Assembly (NCBI RefSeq): GCF_000026145.1
Contig: NC_009445.1
Span: forward strand, 1,922,001 to 1,986,000
Direction: 5' to 3'
Source: Bradyrhizobium sp. ORS 278
Lineage (GTDB): Bacteria > Pseudomonadota > Alphaproteobacteria > Rhizobiales > Xanthobacteraceae
DNA: 64,000 bases
Shown: piece by piece, positions 35,472 through 45,548 of the stretch
Layout: each line of letters starts with the position of its first letter
How positions within the stretch are numbered: position 1 is the first letter of the stretch
The notes under the pieces: generated by a model
The model's database searches: none
Told to the model about the DNA's origin: nothing
What the model saw: the letters and a program-made list of their open reading frames with translations, nothing else
Position numbers and translations under genes: made by a program

Positions 35472-36757
35472 GCCCAGTCTTGAACACGGTCGAGTCCGCG
35501 GTCGACGAGCGGGGCGTGCCTGAAGGGCTCGCGGACGCCCGGATCCTGATTGCCGACGATGATCCGCTCTGCCGGCGGCTGGTCGCCGGCGTGCTGCGCG
35601 CGCAGAAGTTCACCAACATCGAATTTGCGGAGGGCGGCCTGTCGACGATGGAGCAGGTGCGCCGCTTCCGCCCGGACCTGCTGCTGCTCGACATGCAGAT
35701 GCCGGATATGAGCGGGCTCGATGTCTGTCGCGAGATCCGCGCCCAGGCCGATTTCGCAGACGCGCCGATCCTGGTGCAGACCGCGACCGTCGATCGCAAG
35801 AAGATGGGCGAGCTGTTCGCTGCCGGCGCCTCGGATTTTCTCTCCAAGCCGATCAATCCATCGGAGCTGATTGCCCGCGTCGTGGTGCATCTCGAACGCT
35901 GGAACTCGCTGCGCGCCCTGCGGGATTATCGCGAGCGCATCTCTGGCGAGCTCGAGGCCGCCCGTCGCATGCAGGTTGAACTGCTGCCGGATCCCATCAC
36001 CTTGCAATGGGCGGCGCGCGCTGCGGATTTGCGGATCGCAAGCTACAACAGATCGTCCTCGGAGCTCGGCGGCGACCTCTGGGGCATGCTGCCGATCAGC
36101 AACGGCGCGTTTGGAATCTTCCTTGCCGACTTTACCGGCCACGGCATCAATGCCGCGTTGAATACGTTCCGCCTGCACGCGTTGATTCACGAATACAAGG
36201 CGTTGCACGATGATCCCGGCGGCTTGCTGTCGATGCTGAACGAGCGCCTCGTTCGTCTGCTGCGCATCGGACAATTCGCAACGTTCATGTACGTCGTTGT
36301 CGATCACCGCGCCGGCTTGCTGAAAGTCGCGTCCGCGGCCGCGCCGCCGGCCATTCTCGTGCAGGGGGTGGAGGGCCGTGCGCGGCTCTGCGACAGCAGC
36401 GGCTTTCCGCTCGGGATCGAGCGCGGCGTGCGCTATCGCACCTCGCGCCGCAAATTTCCGGCCGGTTCGCGGCTCCTGCTGTTCAGCGATGGACTGTCCG
36501 AATTCCCGGATACGAAGGGAAAGCGGATCGGCGACGATGGGCTGCAGGCGGCGCTGAATGCCTGCGAGCCCGCGCTTACGCCGCAGGAGGTGATCGATCG
36601 GCTATGCGCGGCTGCGGGCATCATCGATGGCAGCCCGCTGCCCGATGACACCACGATCGTGTGCCTCGATCGACGCGCGGCGCCTCGCAAAGGCGACGGC
36701 ACGCGCGATCACGCCGCGAAGCAGCCGTCGGCTCTGTCGACCTTCGGAGGCCGCTGA
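35468..36757 (+). CDS. Response regulator with PP2C (SpoIIE/RsbU) phosphatase domain
   Basis: 429 residues. The receiver domain (about 20-140) has phospho-acceptor D75 in LLLLDMQMPDMSG and Lys in LSKPIN; a linker helix follows. The SpoIIE-type serine phosphatase (about 185-405) has SELGGDLWGM, LADFTGHGINAALNTFRLH and FSDGLSE. It would dephosphorylate the STAS protein when its receiver is phosphorylated, linking a two-component input (CheA, or the Hpt/hybrid kinase that follows) to partner switching. The start is GTG, overlapping the upstream stop. Confidence 0.9.
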   Translation: MSPVLNTVESAVDERGVPEGLADARILIADDDPLCRRLVAGVLRAQKFTNIEFAEGGLSTMEQVRRFRPDLLLLDMQMPDMSGLDVCREIRAQADFADAPILVQTATVDRKKMGELFAAGASDFLSKPINPSELIARVVVHLERWNSLRALRDYRERISGELEAARRMQVELLPDPITLQWAARAADLRIASYNRSSSELGGDLWGMLPISNGAFGIFLADFTGHGINAALNTFRLHALIHEYKALHDDPGGLLSMLNERLVRLLRIGQFATFMYVVVDHRAGLLKVASAAAPPAILVQGVEGRARLCDSSGFPLGIERGVRYRTSRRKFPAGSRLLLFSDGLSEFPDTKGKRIGDDGLQAALNACEPALTPQEVIDRLCAAAGIIDGSPLPDDTTIVCLDRRAAPRKGDGTRDHAAKQPSALSTFGGR

Positions 36758-36758
36758 C

Positions 36759-37111
36759 GTGACCATCGCCCTCGACGTGCCGCTGATCGACCAGGATCAA
36801 CTGGAGCTGCTGCGCGCGGCGCTCGACCCGGACGAACTGCGCGCGATGCTGGCCGAGCTTCCCATGGCTGCCGAAGAGGGGCTGGCAGCCATCAGGACCG
36901 CGCTGCTTGCCGGTGATCTTGCCCAGGTCCGCAAAGCGGCCCATGTGCTGAAGGGCTCATCGTCGAGCCTTGGCGCCGGAAGACTCGCCGAGCTTGCGCG
37001 CATGATCGAGCTCGACCTGACCACGCCTGAGGAGATCACAGCGCATCTGCCGCTTCTGAGCGAGACGATCGGCGTCACGACCGACGAGCTCTCGCGCGTG
37101 GCGGATCGCGT

Positions 37112-37115
<4 letters not shown>
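36759..37115 (+). CDS. Hpt-domain phosphotransfer protein
   Basis: 118 residues with the histidine phosphotransfer motif KAAHVLKGSSSSLGAGRLAEL; H62 is the phospho-acceptor. I chose the GTG start (VTIALDVPLIDQ) because GGAGG lies eight bases upstream and just after the previous stop; a frame starting 132 bases earlier would overlap the PP2C gene. It probably relays phosphate between the hybrid kinase encoded next (ATGA overlap) and a receiver such as that of the PP2C protein. Confidence 0.88.
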
Positions 37116-39475
<2,360 letters not shown>

Positions 39476-39480
39476 CGCCG

Positions 39481-39517
39481 TTCGTCGCGCCGATTGTGAG
39501 CGGTGGTGCGCGACGAA
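39481..39517 (+). terminator. Inverted repeat at the end of the signalling operon
   Basis: Perfect ten-base arms TTCGTCGCGC and GCGCGACGAA with a 17-base loop, six bases after the hybrid kinase stop. There is no T tract on the plus strand, so its role as a terminator is uncertain. Confidence 0.5.
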
Positions 39518-39706
39518 AAGTGCTTCGCAGGCCTGGAGCAGACGCAAAAGTAAAATTTGCTACATCCGGTGCCTCGCGAGATACGAACGTGCTATCGCGT
39601 CTCTGAAGAAAAAAATTCTATAGGATTGCGACTTTCCCACGACACGACTTTGATGGCGCCATCATTGGCGCTGGCCGCGCGGCATGTCGCGCGGGAGGAA
39701 AGATCG

Positions 39707-41179
39707 ATGTCGGAAGTTGCAATCAGCCCGGCCGGGCAGGCCGTCTCGAAGGGAAGCTTGACTGAGGACTGGCTGGCGCTGGTGCTCGGCGTTCTCGTCT
39801 TCGCGCTCTCTCTGTTCAGCCTGGGCGGCATCGACCTGCTCGGCTGGGCTGTCACCACCTCGGTCTACACTGATCTCGGCAAGGCGCTGGCGCCGGTCGC
39901 CAAGGGCTACGCCGCGCTCGGCGGTCTCGGCGCGCTCGCCGCCACCTATGCCTCGCTGCTGGTCGTGCTCACGGCGGGCGTCGCGGCGCTCGGCGGCGAC
40001 GTCAAGCGCTTCGTGCTCGCCTTCACGGTCGTGTTCGCGATCGCCTATGCCAGCTGGATCGTCGGCAGCTACGCCTATATCGCGGTGGTGACCCCGGCGG
40101 ACCAGCAGAAATTCGGCATCGCCTGGTCGCTGAAGCTGACCAATGAGGGCGGCTTCATCGTCGCGCTCGCTTCGGGCCTCGTCATCGCCAATGTCTTCCC
40201 GCGCTTCGCCGAGTGGCTGAAGGAGGCGATCCGGCCCGAGCTCTACATCAAGATCGCCATCGTCATTCTGGGCGCGACCATCGCGGTGACCGCCGCCGGC
40301 CGGCTCAACCTCGCCTCGTCGATCCTGCTGCGCGGCGTCGCGGCGATCGTCGAGGCCTATCTGATCTACTGGTCGGTGGTGTATTTCGTCGCCCGCAAAT
40401 GGTTCGGCTTCAGCCGCGAATGGTCGGTGCCGCTGGCCTCGGGCATCTCGATCTGCGGTGTCGCCGCGGCGATCGCCACCGGCGGCGCCATCCGGGCGCG
40501 CCCGGCGGTGCCGATTCTGGTGTCGTCGCTGGTGGTCGTGTTCGCGGTGGTCGAGATCCTGATCCTGCCGTTCCTGGCGCAGACCTTCCTGTGGCAGGAG
40601 CCGCTGGTCGCGGGCGCCTGGATGGGCCTCGCCATCAAGACCGACGGCGCTGCCGTCGCGGGCGGCGGCATCACGGAGTCGCTGATCCTGGCCAAGGCCG
40701 CCGCCGAAGGCATCAAATATCAACCCGGCTGGATCCTCGCGACGACGGCGACGGTGAAGGTGTTCATCGACATCTTCATCGGCATCTGGGCCTTCATCCT
40801 CGGCTATATCTGGACCAACCACATCACGCCGCGGGCGGACAAGGCCAGGGCCGGCGAGATCTGGGAGCGCTTCCCGAAATTCATCCTCGGTTTCGTCGCG
40901 GTGTTCGCGATCTCGCTGTGGCTTGCCACCGGAACGTCTCAGGACCTTGCCAAGGCACTGCCGGCAGCCGCCAACGAGGCCAACGTGTTCCGGGTGATCT
41001 TCTTCATCCTGACCTTCTTCTCGATCGGCGTGCTCTCCGATTTCCGCAGGTTGTGGCAGGACGGCTTCGCGAGGCTGGCGGCGGTCTATGTAGTGAGCCT
41101 GTTCGGCTTCGTGATCTGGGTCGGTCTGTTGATATCCTGGCTGTTCTTCAGCGGCTTCAAGCCGCCGCTCGCCAGCTGA
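39707..41179 (+). CDS. YeiH-family putative sulfate exporter permease
   Basis: 490 residues, strongly hydrophobic, about 12-14 membrane segments. The region GLVIANVFPRFAEWL and the block ASGISICGVAAAIATGGAIRA match the Cons_hypoth698/YeiH family, with an N-terminal extension of about 100 residues beyond the shorter E. coli-type members. The family is often annotated as sulfate or sulfite exporter, with little direct proof. The start has GGGAGGAAAG upstream. A small membrane-protein gene follows 14 bases later, and a thiol dioxygenase/rhodanese operon converges from the right, giving a loose sulfur theme. Confidence 0.8.
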   Translation: MSEVAISPAGQAVSKGSLTEDWLALVLGVLVFALSLFSLGGIDLLGWAVTTSVYTDLGKALAPVAKGYAALGGLGALAATYASLLVVLTAGVAALGGDVKRFVLAFTVVFAIAYASWIVGSYAYIAVVTPADQQKFGIAWSLKLTNEGGFIVALASGLVIANVFPRFAEWLKEAIRPELYIKIAIVILGATIAVTAAGRLNLASSILLRGVAAIVEAYLIYWSVVYFVARKWFGFSREWSVPLASGISICGVAAAIATGGAIRARPAVPILVSSLVVVFAVVEILILPFLAQTFLWQEPLVAGAWMGLAIKTDGAAVAGGGITESLILAKAAAEGIKYQPGWILATTATVKVFIDIFIGIWAFILGYIWTNHITPRADKARAGEIWERFPKFILGFVAVFAISLWLATGTSQDLAKALPAAANEANVFRVIFFILTFFSIGVLSDFRRLWQDGFARLAAVYVVSLFGFVIWVGLLISWLFFSGFKPPLAS

Positions 41180-41193
41180 TCGGGAGAGGTGCC

Positions 41194-41346
41194 ATGTCGT
41201 CATCCGAACTGAAGAGCGAAGCCGCCCGCGAGGTCGAGCCGCTGCTGCCGATCGAGAAGAAGCTGATCGGGTACAGCCTCGGCCTCGGCATCGTCCTGCT
41301 GGTGATCCTGGTGGCGATCAATCACCTGTATCCGGTGCAGCTGTAG
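41194..41346 (+). CDS. 50-residue single-pass membrane protein, likely partner of the YeiH-like permease
   Basis: Encodes MSSSELKSEAAREVEPLLPI, a charged stretch, one membrane helix (GYSLGLGIVLLVILVAINHL) and the end YPVQL. GGGAGAGG lies just before the ATG. The 14-bp spacing from the permease and the Glu-rich soluble N-terminus suggest a small accessory subunit. It is easily missed because a long shadow frame covers it. No named family recognised. Confidence 0.8.
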   Translation: MSSSELKSEAAREVEPLLPIEKKLIGYSLGLGIVLLVILVAINHLYPVQL

Positions 41347-41385
41347 ATGAAACGTCGGGTGGTCAAAGCGCCGCCGTCAGCCGGC

Positions 41386-41452
41386 GCGTGCCCACCATCA
41401 TCGTTCTCCGCTGTCGCCAATGGTGGGCACGCTGCATTCGCTTCGCGAATGC
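41386..41452. repeat. Palindromic intergenic repeat with GTGCCCACCAT arms
   Basis: Perfect 13-bp inverted repeat GCGTGCCCACCAT (41386-41398) and ATGGTGGGCACGC (41420-41432), followed by hairpin GCATTCGC-ttc-GCGAATGC (41434-41452) and CTTGCCCACC. From memory, TGGTGGGCACG...TTGCCCACCCTACG sequences are very frequent between Bradyrhizobium genes. It lies between convergent genes and may also serve as a two-way terminator. Confidence 0.8.
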
Positions 41453-41482
41453 CGCCTTGCCCACCTCTACAGTCCTGTTCGA

Positions 41483-43099
41483 CTACACGACGTGGAAGTT
41501 CGACACCGAGTCGTTGGCGAGCTGCGCGACCAGCTGCAGCTCCCAGTCGATATAGGCCTGCATCGCCTCCGCGGCGTTGTCGGTGCCTTCGTAGGGACGC
41601 TTGTAGACGTCGTCCGGCGACGAGATCCACGACGGCCGCTCCGTGTCCAACGGATGTCCTGCTGCCGCCCAGGCGCGCGTACCCCCATTGAGCACAAGCA
41701 GTTCGCGTGAGGTTGCGGCCCGCGCATCGGCTAGCGCGAAGGCCGCCTCGGCGCCGTCAATGCTGGTCAGCACGATTCCGCCGTCTCCGGGCAGCTTGGC
41801 GAGATCGGACGCAAATCGCGACGCCAGCAGGAAATGCGCTCCGGGAATGTGCCCGGCCGTGTAGCCCGGGCTCCGCGTGAGATCGACGATCGTCAGCGCG
41901 GCACGTCGTGCCGCGAGCCCGGCAACGTCGATCGCGGCCGTGAGAATGTCCGGCAGCGGCGGCCGCCGCGCGGTGCGCGGCGCGGTCTCCGTCGGCGCCA
42001 CCACATCCGGTCCGACGACGGAGGCATCCCAGCCCATCTGCGTCAGCCACGACGCGGTCATGCGCGCGCGCACGCCATCATCGTCGAACAGTACCAGCCG
42101 CGCGCCGCGGACGCCGACCCATTCGTCGGTGGCCTGCACCAGCTGGCCGCCCGGCGCCGACACGAAGCCGGCGGGATGTCCGGCGGCGTATTCTTCCGGT
42201 GTGCGGACGTCGAGACAATACAGCGTGCGTGTCCCGGCTTCTGCCTGATAGCGCGCGAATGTCGCAGCATCGAGAACCCTGACGCCGACCCGCTCGGCCC
42301 AGGTCTTGGCGTTGGCCAGCGCGGCCGCGTAGCTCGCCTGCGGCCGCTCCAGGAAGCGGACAGTGTTGCCGCGCTCGACCTTGTGGCCGGCGAGCGTCCA
42401 GCCGATCGTGCCGTTGCGCAGCGCGTAGATCTTGTTGCGCAGTCCCGCATTGATCAGCGACTGCGTGCCGATGATCGAGCGGGTGCGGCCGGCGCAATTG
42501 ACGATGATCGTGGTATCCGGCGACGGCGCGATCTCGCGCGCCCGGAACGCCAGCTCGCCGCCGGGCACGCTGACCCCGCGCGGAATGCTCATGGTGCGGT
42601 ATTCCTCGAAGCGGCGGGCATCGAGCACCACGAGATTGCTCTCGCGCTCGATCAGCGCCTTCGCCTCGTCCGCGGATAGTGACGGCGTATGCCGGATCGC
42701 CTCGACCAGTTCGCCGAACGCCTTGCTCGGCACGTTGACGTCACGGAACACCTCGCCGACGCGGGCGTAGGCTGACAGCCCGCCCTCGAGGACGGCAACA
42801 TCGGTATAGCCCAGGGCCCGGATGCGCGGCAGAGCGCGCGCGGCATAGCCTTCGCCGTCATCATAGACCACGACCGGCGCGGTCAGTCGCGGCACCAGGT
42901 CGAGCATGCGCAGCTCGATCTGCGACAGCGGCAGCGACACCGCGAAGAACGGATGCGACAGCGAGTAGGGGCCTTCCTCGCGGACGTCGAGCAGCGCCAC
43001 CTCCTCGCCGGCGCGCCAGCGGCGACGCAGCTCGCTCGGGGTGATGGTTCTGAAGCCCTCAGGCGTTGCTGTGGGGCCAGAGGTTGGGGACGCTGTCAT
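41483..43099 (-). CDS. Four-domain rhodanese protein with one active-site cysteine
   Basis: 538 residues made of four rhodanese domains (about 20-115, 140-240, 275-365, 390-485). Only domain 2 has a cysteine in the catalytic loop: C202 in NCAGRTRS. Domain 1 has D80 (YDDGEGYAA), domain 3 D340 (FDDDGVRA) and domain 4 S446 (TSIDGAEA). Rhodaneses move sulfane sulfur from thiosulfate or persulfides; the inactive copies may be structural or bind substrate. The start overlaps the end of the thiol dioxygenase gene by 41 bases, so the two are co-transcribed, and sulfur released from thiol catabolism is the likely substrate. Confidence 0.88.
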   Translation of the reverse strand: MTASPTSGPTATPEGFRTITPSELRRRWRAGEEVALLDVREEGPYSLSHPFFAVSLPLSQIELRMLDLVPRLTAPVVVYDDGEGYAARALPRIRALGYTDVAVLEGGLSAYARVGEVFRDVNVPSKAFGELVEAIRHTPSLSADEAKALIERESNLVVLDARRFEEYRTMSIPRGVSVPGGELAFRAREIAPSPDTTIIVNCAGRTRSIIGTQSLINAGLRNKIYALRNGTIGWTLAGHKVERGNTVRFLERPQASYAAALANAKTWAERVGVRVLDAATFARYQAEAGTRTLYCLDVRTPEEYAAGHPAGFVSAPGGQLVQATDEWVGVRGARLVLFDDDGVRARMTASWLTQMGWDASVVGPDVVAPTETAPRTARRPPLPDILTAAIDVAGLAARRAALTIVDLTRSPGYTAGHIPGAHFLLASRFASDLAKLPGDGGIVLTSIDGAEAAFALADARAATSRELLVLNGGTRAWAAAGHPLDTERPSWISSPDDVYKRPYEGTDNAAEAMQAYIDWELQLVAQLANDSVSNFHVV

Positions 43100-43646
43100 T
43101 CGAATATCCGGAGATGAAGTCCTGGGCGGCCCCGGTGTCCGGATCGTAAACCGCACGGCGGATGCGGCCGATATTGCCGCCGTAGACGTGGATGCTGATC
43201 GAGGAGCGGTCCGCCAGACTGTTGGAGATGGCGTGGATGTCGCCAATCCTTGGCGATACTGCCGCGGTTTGTCCAGCCCGCAGCCGCTCCGGCGGATCCG
43301 CCTGCAGCCGGCCATCCGGCTGCCGTGCATAGCTCACTGAGAGTTCCTCCCCGCGCAATACGCCGACCAGACCCCAGACGCGGTGGTCGTGCACCGGCGT
43401 GCCCTGGCCGGGCCCCCAGACGAAGCTGACGATCGAGAAGCGCTCGAGCGGGTCGGCATAGAGCAGATATTGCCGGTAGTGGTGGCCGTCGGCCACCGCA
43501 TAGGCCTGAGGCAGCCAGTCGTCATGCGCGACCAGGTCGTTCAGCCGGGGTGCGAGGGCGGCGAGCAGTTCGGGCTCGTTCGTCGTGCTCACGACGAGCC
43601 GTGCCGTCTCGGCGACGAAGTCGCGCAGACGCGCAATCTCGGTCAT
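43059..43646 (-). CDS. Thiol dioxygenase, cysteine dioxygenase family (possibly 3-mercaptopropionate type)
   Basis: 195 residues, cupin fold. Fe(II) ligands H86 and H88 are in TPVHDHRVWG and H138 in GDIHAIS. The block YRQYLLYADPLERFSIVSF has Gln at the place where classical cysteine dioxygenases have the substrate-binding Arg, and it resembles the Gln-type bacterial enzymes that prefer 3-mercaptopropionate. The product would be a sulfinate. It is encoded between a 53-residue protein and the rhodanese protein on the same strand. Substrate preference is inferred from one motif. Confidence 0.85.
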   Translation of the reverse strand: MTEIARLRDFVAETARLVVSTTNEPELLAALAPRLNDLVAHDDWLPQAYAVADGHHYRQYLLYADPLERFSIVSFVWGPGQGTPVHDHRVWGLVGVLRGEELSVSYARQPDGRLQADPPERLRAGQTAAVSPRIGDIHAISNSLADRSSISIHVYGGNIGRIRRAVYDPDTGAAQDFISGYSNDSVPNLWPHSNA

Positions 43647-43694
43647 GTCGAACTCATATCGTGTGTTGGAGGAGGGCGAGCGTCGAGGCTCGGC

Positions 43695-43856
43695 TCAGAC
43701 GTGAGGACCCAGCATCGCGATGTAGAACAGGTCCTCGTTCGAAAGCTCCGCGGCCTGGCGCCGCACGACGAGGTCGCGCCTGACGCCGCCGACCTCACGC
43801 TGCCGTTGCGGCAGCAGATGACCGAGCCAGCCCCCGAACCAAGAGACGTAGCGCAT
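43695..43856 (-). CDS. 53-residue basic protein heading the thiol dioxygenase operon
   Basis: Encodes MRYVSWFGGWLGHLLPQRQR, a basic middle, and ends LSNEDLFYIAMLGPHV. GGAG lies eight bases before the ATG and the dioxygenase follows 48 bases later. The Trp-rich start and Arg-rich helix recall small DUF1127-like proteins, but I cannot assign a family. The good ribosome site and operon position support expression. Confidence 0.65.
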   Translation of the reverse strand: MRYVSWFGGWLGHLLPQRQREVGGVRRDLVVRRQAAELSNEDLFYIAMLGPHV

Positions 43857-43948
43857 GACAGTCTCCGCGCGATTTCACTGTCCGAAAGCTAGCACGCGGC
43901 TGATCTCATCGGCCAGCGGCGGTCGCGGCGCGTGCTCAGTTTGACAAA

Positions 43949-44473
43949 TCATGCTCGCTGCAACGCCGCCTCGGCAAATTCCTTTTCCGTGTCTGGCTCA
44001 CCGCATCGCTCGGCTTCTCCGCTCGATGTGTCGTCATCGGCGACGCGGCCCGACAGGCTGTCGTGCCAATGGGTACGGAAAGCCATCCAGGATGCGTGAT
44101 CCTGGAACGCCACCTCCGCGAACCATTCGACGGTTACGGCGCCGCTCGGCCAATAGCGCTCGCGGTCGTGCCAGCACACGACGGGCCAGCGCGGATTGCG
44201 GTAGGAGCGGCCGGTCTCGTCATGGAGCGAGGGCCGGCCGAGATGATCGATCAGCCAGGCCATCACTTCGGGAAGGAACGTCGCGGCGAACGAGACGCCG
44301 TGGCGGCCGAGCCGCTGCGGCATGCGCATCACGCGCTGGTCGATGATCGCGAACGCCGGCGGCACCGCGCCGACATTGAATTGCCGGATCATCAGCAGGC
44401 GGAAGCCGCATTCGCCGAGCTCGGCCGGGACGGCATGGATCGCCGTCGGTTGAAGTGGAGCCGTCATGTTCAT
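43949..44473 (-). CDS. Unknown protein, 174 residues
   Basis: No family recognised. Soluble; it begins MNMTAPLQPTAIHAVPAELG. The central part is rich in Trp and aromatic residues (RNPRWPVVCWHDRERYWPSG, TVEWFAEVAFQDHASWMAF), and an acidic, Glu-rich tail follows. The ATG has AAGGGAG upstream and overlaps the stop of the preceding unknown gene by four bases, so the two products are probably made in fixed ratio and may interact. A longer frame extending upstream through that gene is rejected. Confidence 0.7.
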   Translation of the reverse strand: MNMTAPLQPTAIHAVPAELGECGFRLLMIRQFNVGAVPPAFAIIDQRVMRMPQRLGRHGVSFAATFLPEVMAWLIDHLGRPSLHDETGRSYRNPRWPVVCWHDRERYWPSGAVTVEWFAEVAFQDHASWMAFRTHWHDSLSGRVADDDTSSGEAERCGEPDTEKEFAEAALQRA

Positions 44474-44841
44474 ACCAGTGCTCCCTTCGCCTGTTCGAGC
44501 ATGTGGCCGGATGAAAGCTGATCGCCGTCGCGCTCGACGATCGCGCCGAACGTCTTGGCCAGCGCGGCGCAGACCGCAAGCGCAGCGGCTTCCTCGCGTG
44601 GATCGCCGCCCCATCTGAATGTCATTGCGAGGTCGCGCGCATTCGCGCCGACATCGGTAAAGCGCAGATCGAAGCCCGCGTCCTCGCCATCCAGCGTGCA
44701 CGGCAGGTAGCCCGAGGTCTGCAGCGGCACGTAGCCGTCGTCGAGCGTCAGCGCGAAGGGCAGCCGATCGATCGCCTGCTGCAACGCTGCGCGCGACGGC
44801 ATATCGCTGCGCTTCAGATAGGCGGTCAGTAACCGTGCCAT
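44470..44841 (-). CDS. Unknown protein, 123 residues, coupled to the next gene
   Basis: No family assigned. Contains LDDGYVPLQTSGYLPCTLDG, an acidic stretch, then MTFRWGGDPREEAAALAVCA and AALAKTFGAIVERDG. The pattern of a Trp-Gly-Gly-Asp turn followed by an Ala-rich helix reminds me of immunity-like proteins of polymorphic toxins, but no toxin is encoded next to it. I chose the ATG with GGGAGA upstream; an ATG 114 bases further upstream (MSGIVEFRR) in the same frame is possible. The ATGA overlap couples it to the 174-residue gene. Confidence 0.6.
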   Translation of the reverse strand: MARLLTAYLKRSDMPSRAALQQAIDRLPFALTLDDGYVPLQTSGYLPCTLDGEDAGFDLRFTDVGANARDLAMTFRWGGDPREEAAALAVCAALAKTFGAIVERDGDQLSSGHMLEQAKGALV

Positions 44842-45008
44842 CCCCGTGTCTCCCGTCCGCATCCACACGGCGCTGCTGGCAACCGTCAGATGATCCGCGC
44901 GAATACGGAGAGTTGGTCCGAATCCGACGCGACGAAATTCAACAATCCCCGACATTGCTGCCGGTGATGGAGAGCAGATCAAATTTCGTGCCAGCTGTGC
45001 GCGAGGGC

Positions 45009-45419
45009 TTAATGCAGGCGGTGCCCGTCCGCGTCGTCGTGCGGAGAGAGGAGCTGCGCGATCGCGCTGGACTGGTGGTGCACCATGCGCCAGACGCCAT
45101 CGATCCGCGCGAAATGATTGGCGGCGGCCAGCGCCGCACCGTCCACCAGTTCGATGCACAGCACGTGGCCGTGATCGCCGTCGATAATTGCGTGGGGGTC
45201 GGCGCAGACGATCTGCGGCCGTTGCGGATTGCTGAGAATGTCGCGCCAGCTGCCGATCACGGCGGCGCGGCCGACGATCGCGGGCCACCCCGGATGAATG
45301 CAGGAGATGCCGTCGCGATCGGCCCAGAGCGCCGCGAGATTGGCGAAGTCGCCGGCCGCGAAGGCTGCGTAGAAGGCCGCATTCGCGGCCAGGATCTGGC
45401 TCTCGTCACTCATCGCCAT
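45009..45419 (-). CDS. SnoaL-like / NTF2-fold small protein
   Basis: 136 residues. Blocks AANAAFYAAFAAGDFANLAALWADRD, CIHPGWPAIVGR and GVWRMVHHQSS are typical of the SnoaL_3/DUF4440 NTF2-like family, which includes isomerases, dehydratases and many proteins without known activity. Two ATG codons six bases apart are possible starts. It diverges from the amine-oxidase-like gene over 129 bp that contain twin palindromes. Confidence 0.82.
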   Translation of the reverse strand: MAMSDESQILAANAAFYAAFAAGDFANLAALWADRDGISCIHPGWPAIVGRAAVIGSWRDILSNPQRPQIVCADPHAIIDGDHGHVLCIELVDGAALAAANHFARIDGVWRMVHHQSSAIAQLLSPHDDADGHRLH

Positions 45420-45485
45420 GGGGTGAGCCAACCGCCTGCGAAAATCAAGCAATGTTTGGAATCGCACACGCGGCGTCCGCAAAAA

Positions 45486-45504
45486 CTTGCAAGCTTCTTG
45501 CAAG
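45486..45504. promoter_or_regulatory. Twin palindromes CTTGCAAG in a divergent promoter region
   Basis: Two perfect 8-bp palindromes CTTGCAAG at 45486-45493 and 45497-45504, centres 11 bp apart, i.e. one helical turn on the same face of the DNA. They lie between the SnoaL-like gene (minus) and the flavoprotein gene (plus), where a dimeric regulator could control both. Confidence 0.5.
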
Positions 45505-45548
45505 ACCCTGTCGAGATGACAGCGCAACGCATCAACCGAGGTCTTGTC

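Noticed and set aside
36627..36758. N-terminal extension of the Hpt protein
   Set aside because: Overlaps the end of the REC-PP2C gene in another frame; the GTG at 36759 has GGAGG upstream and starts just after the previous stop.
44835..45548. N-terminal extension of the amine-oxidase-like frame
   Set aside because: It would overlap the SnoaL-like gene on the other strand and place the FAD motif 240 residues inside; the ATG at 45549 has a ribosome site and the family-typical start.
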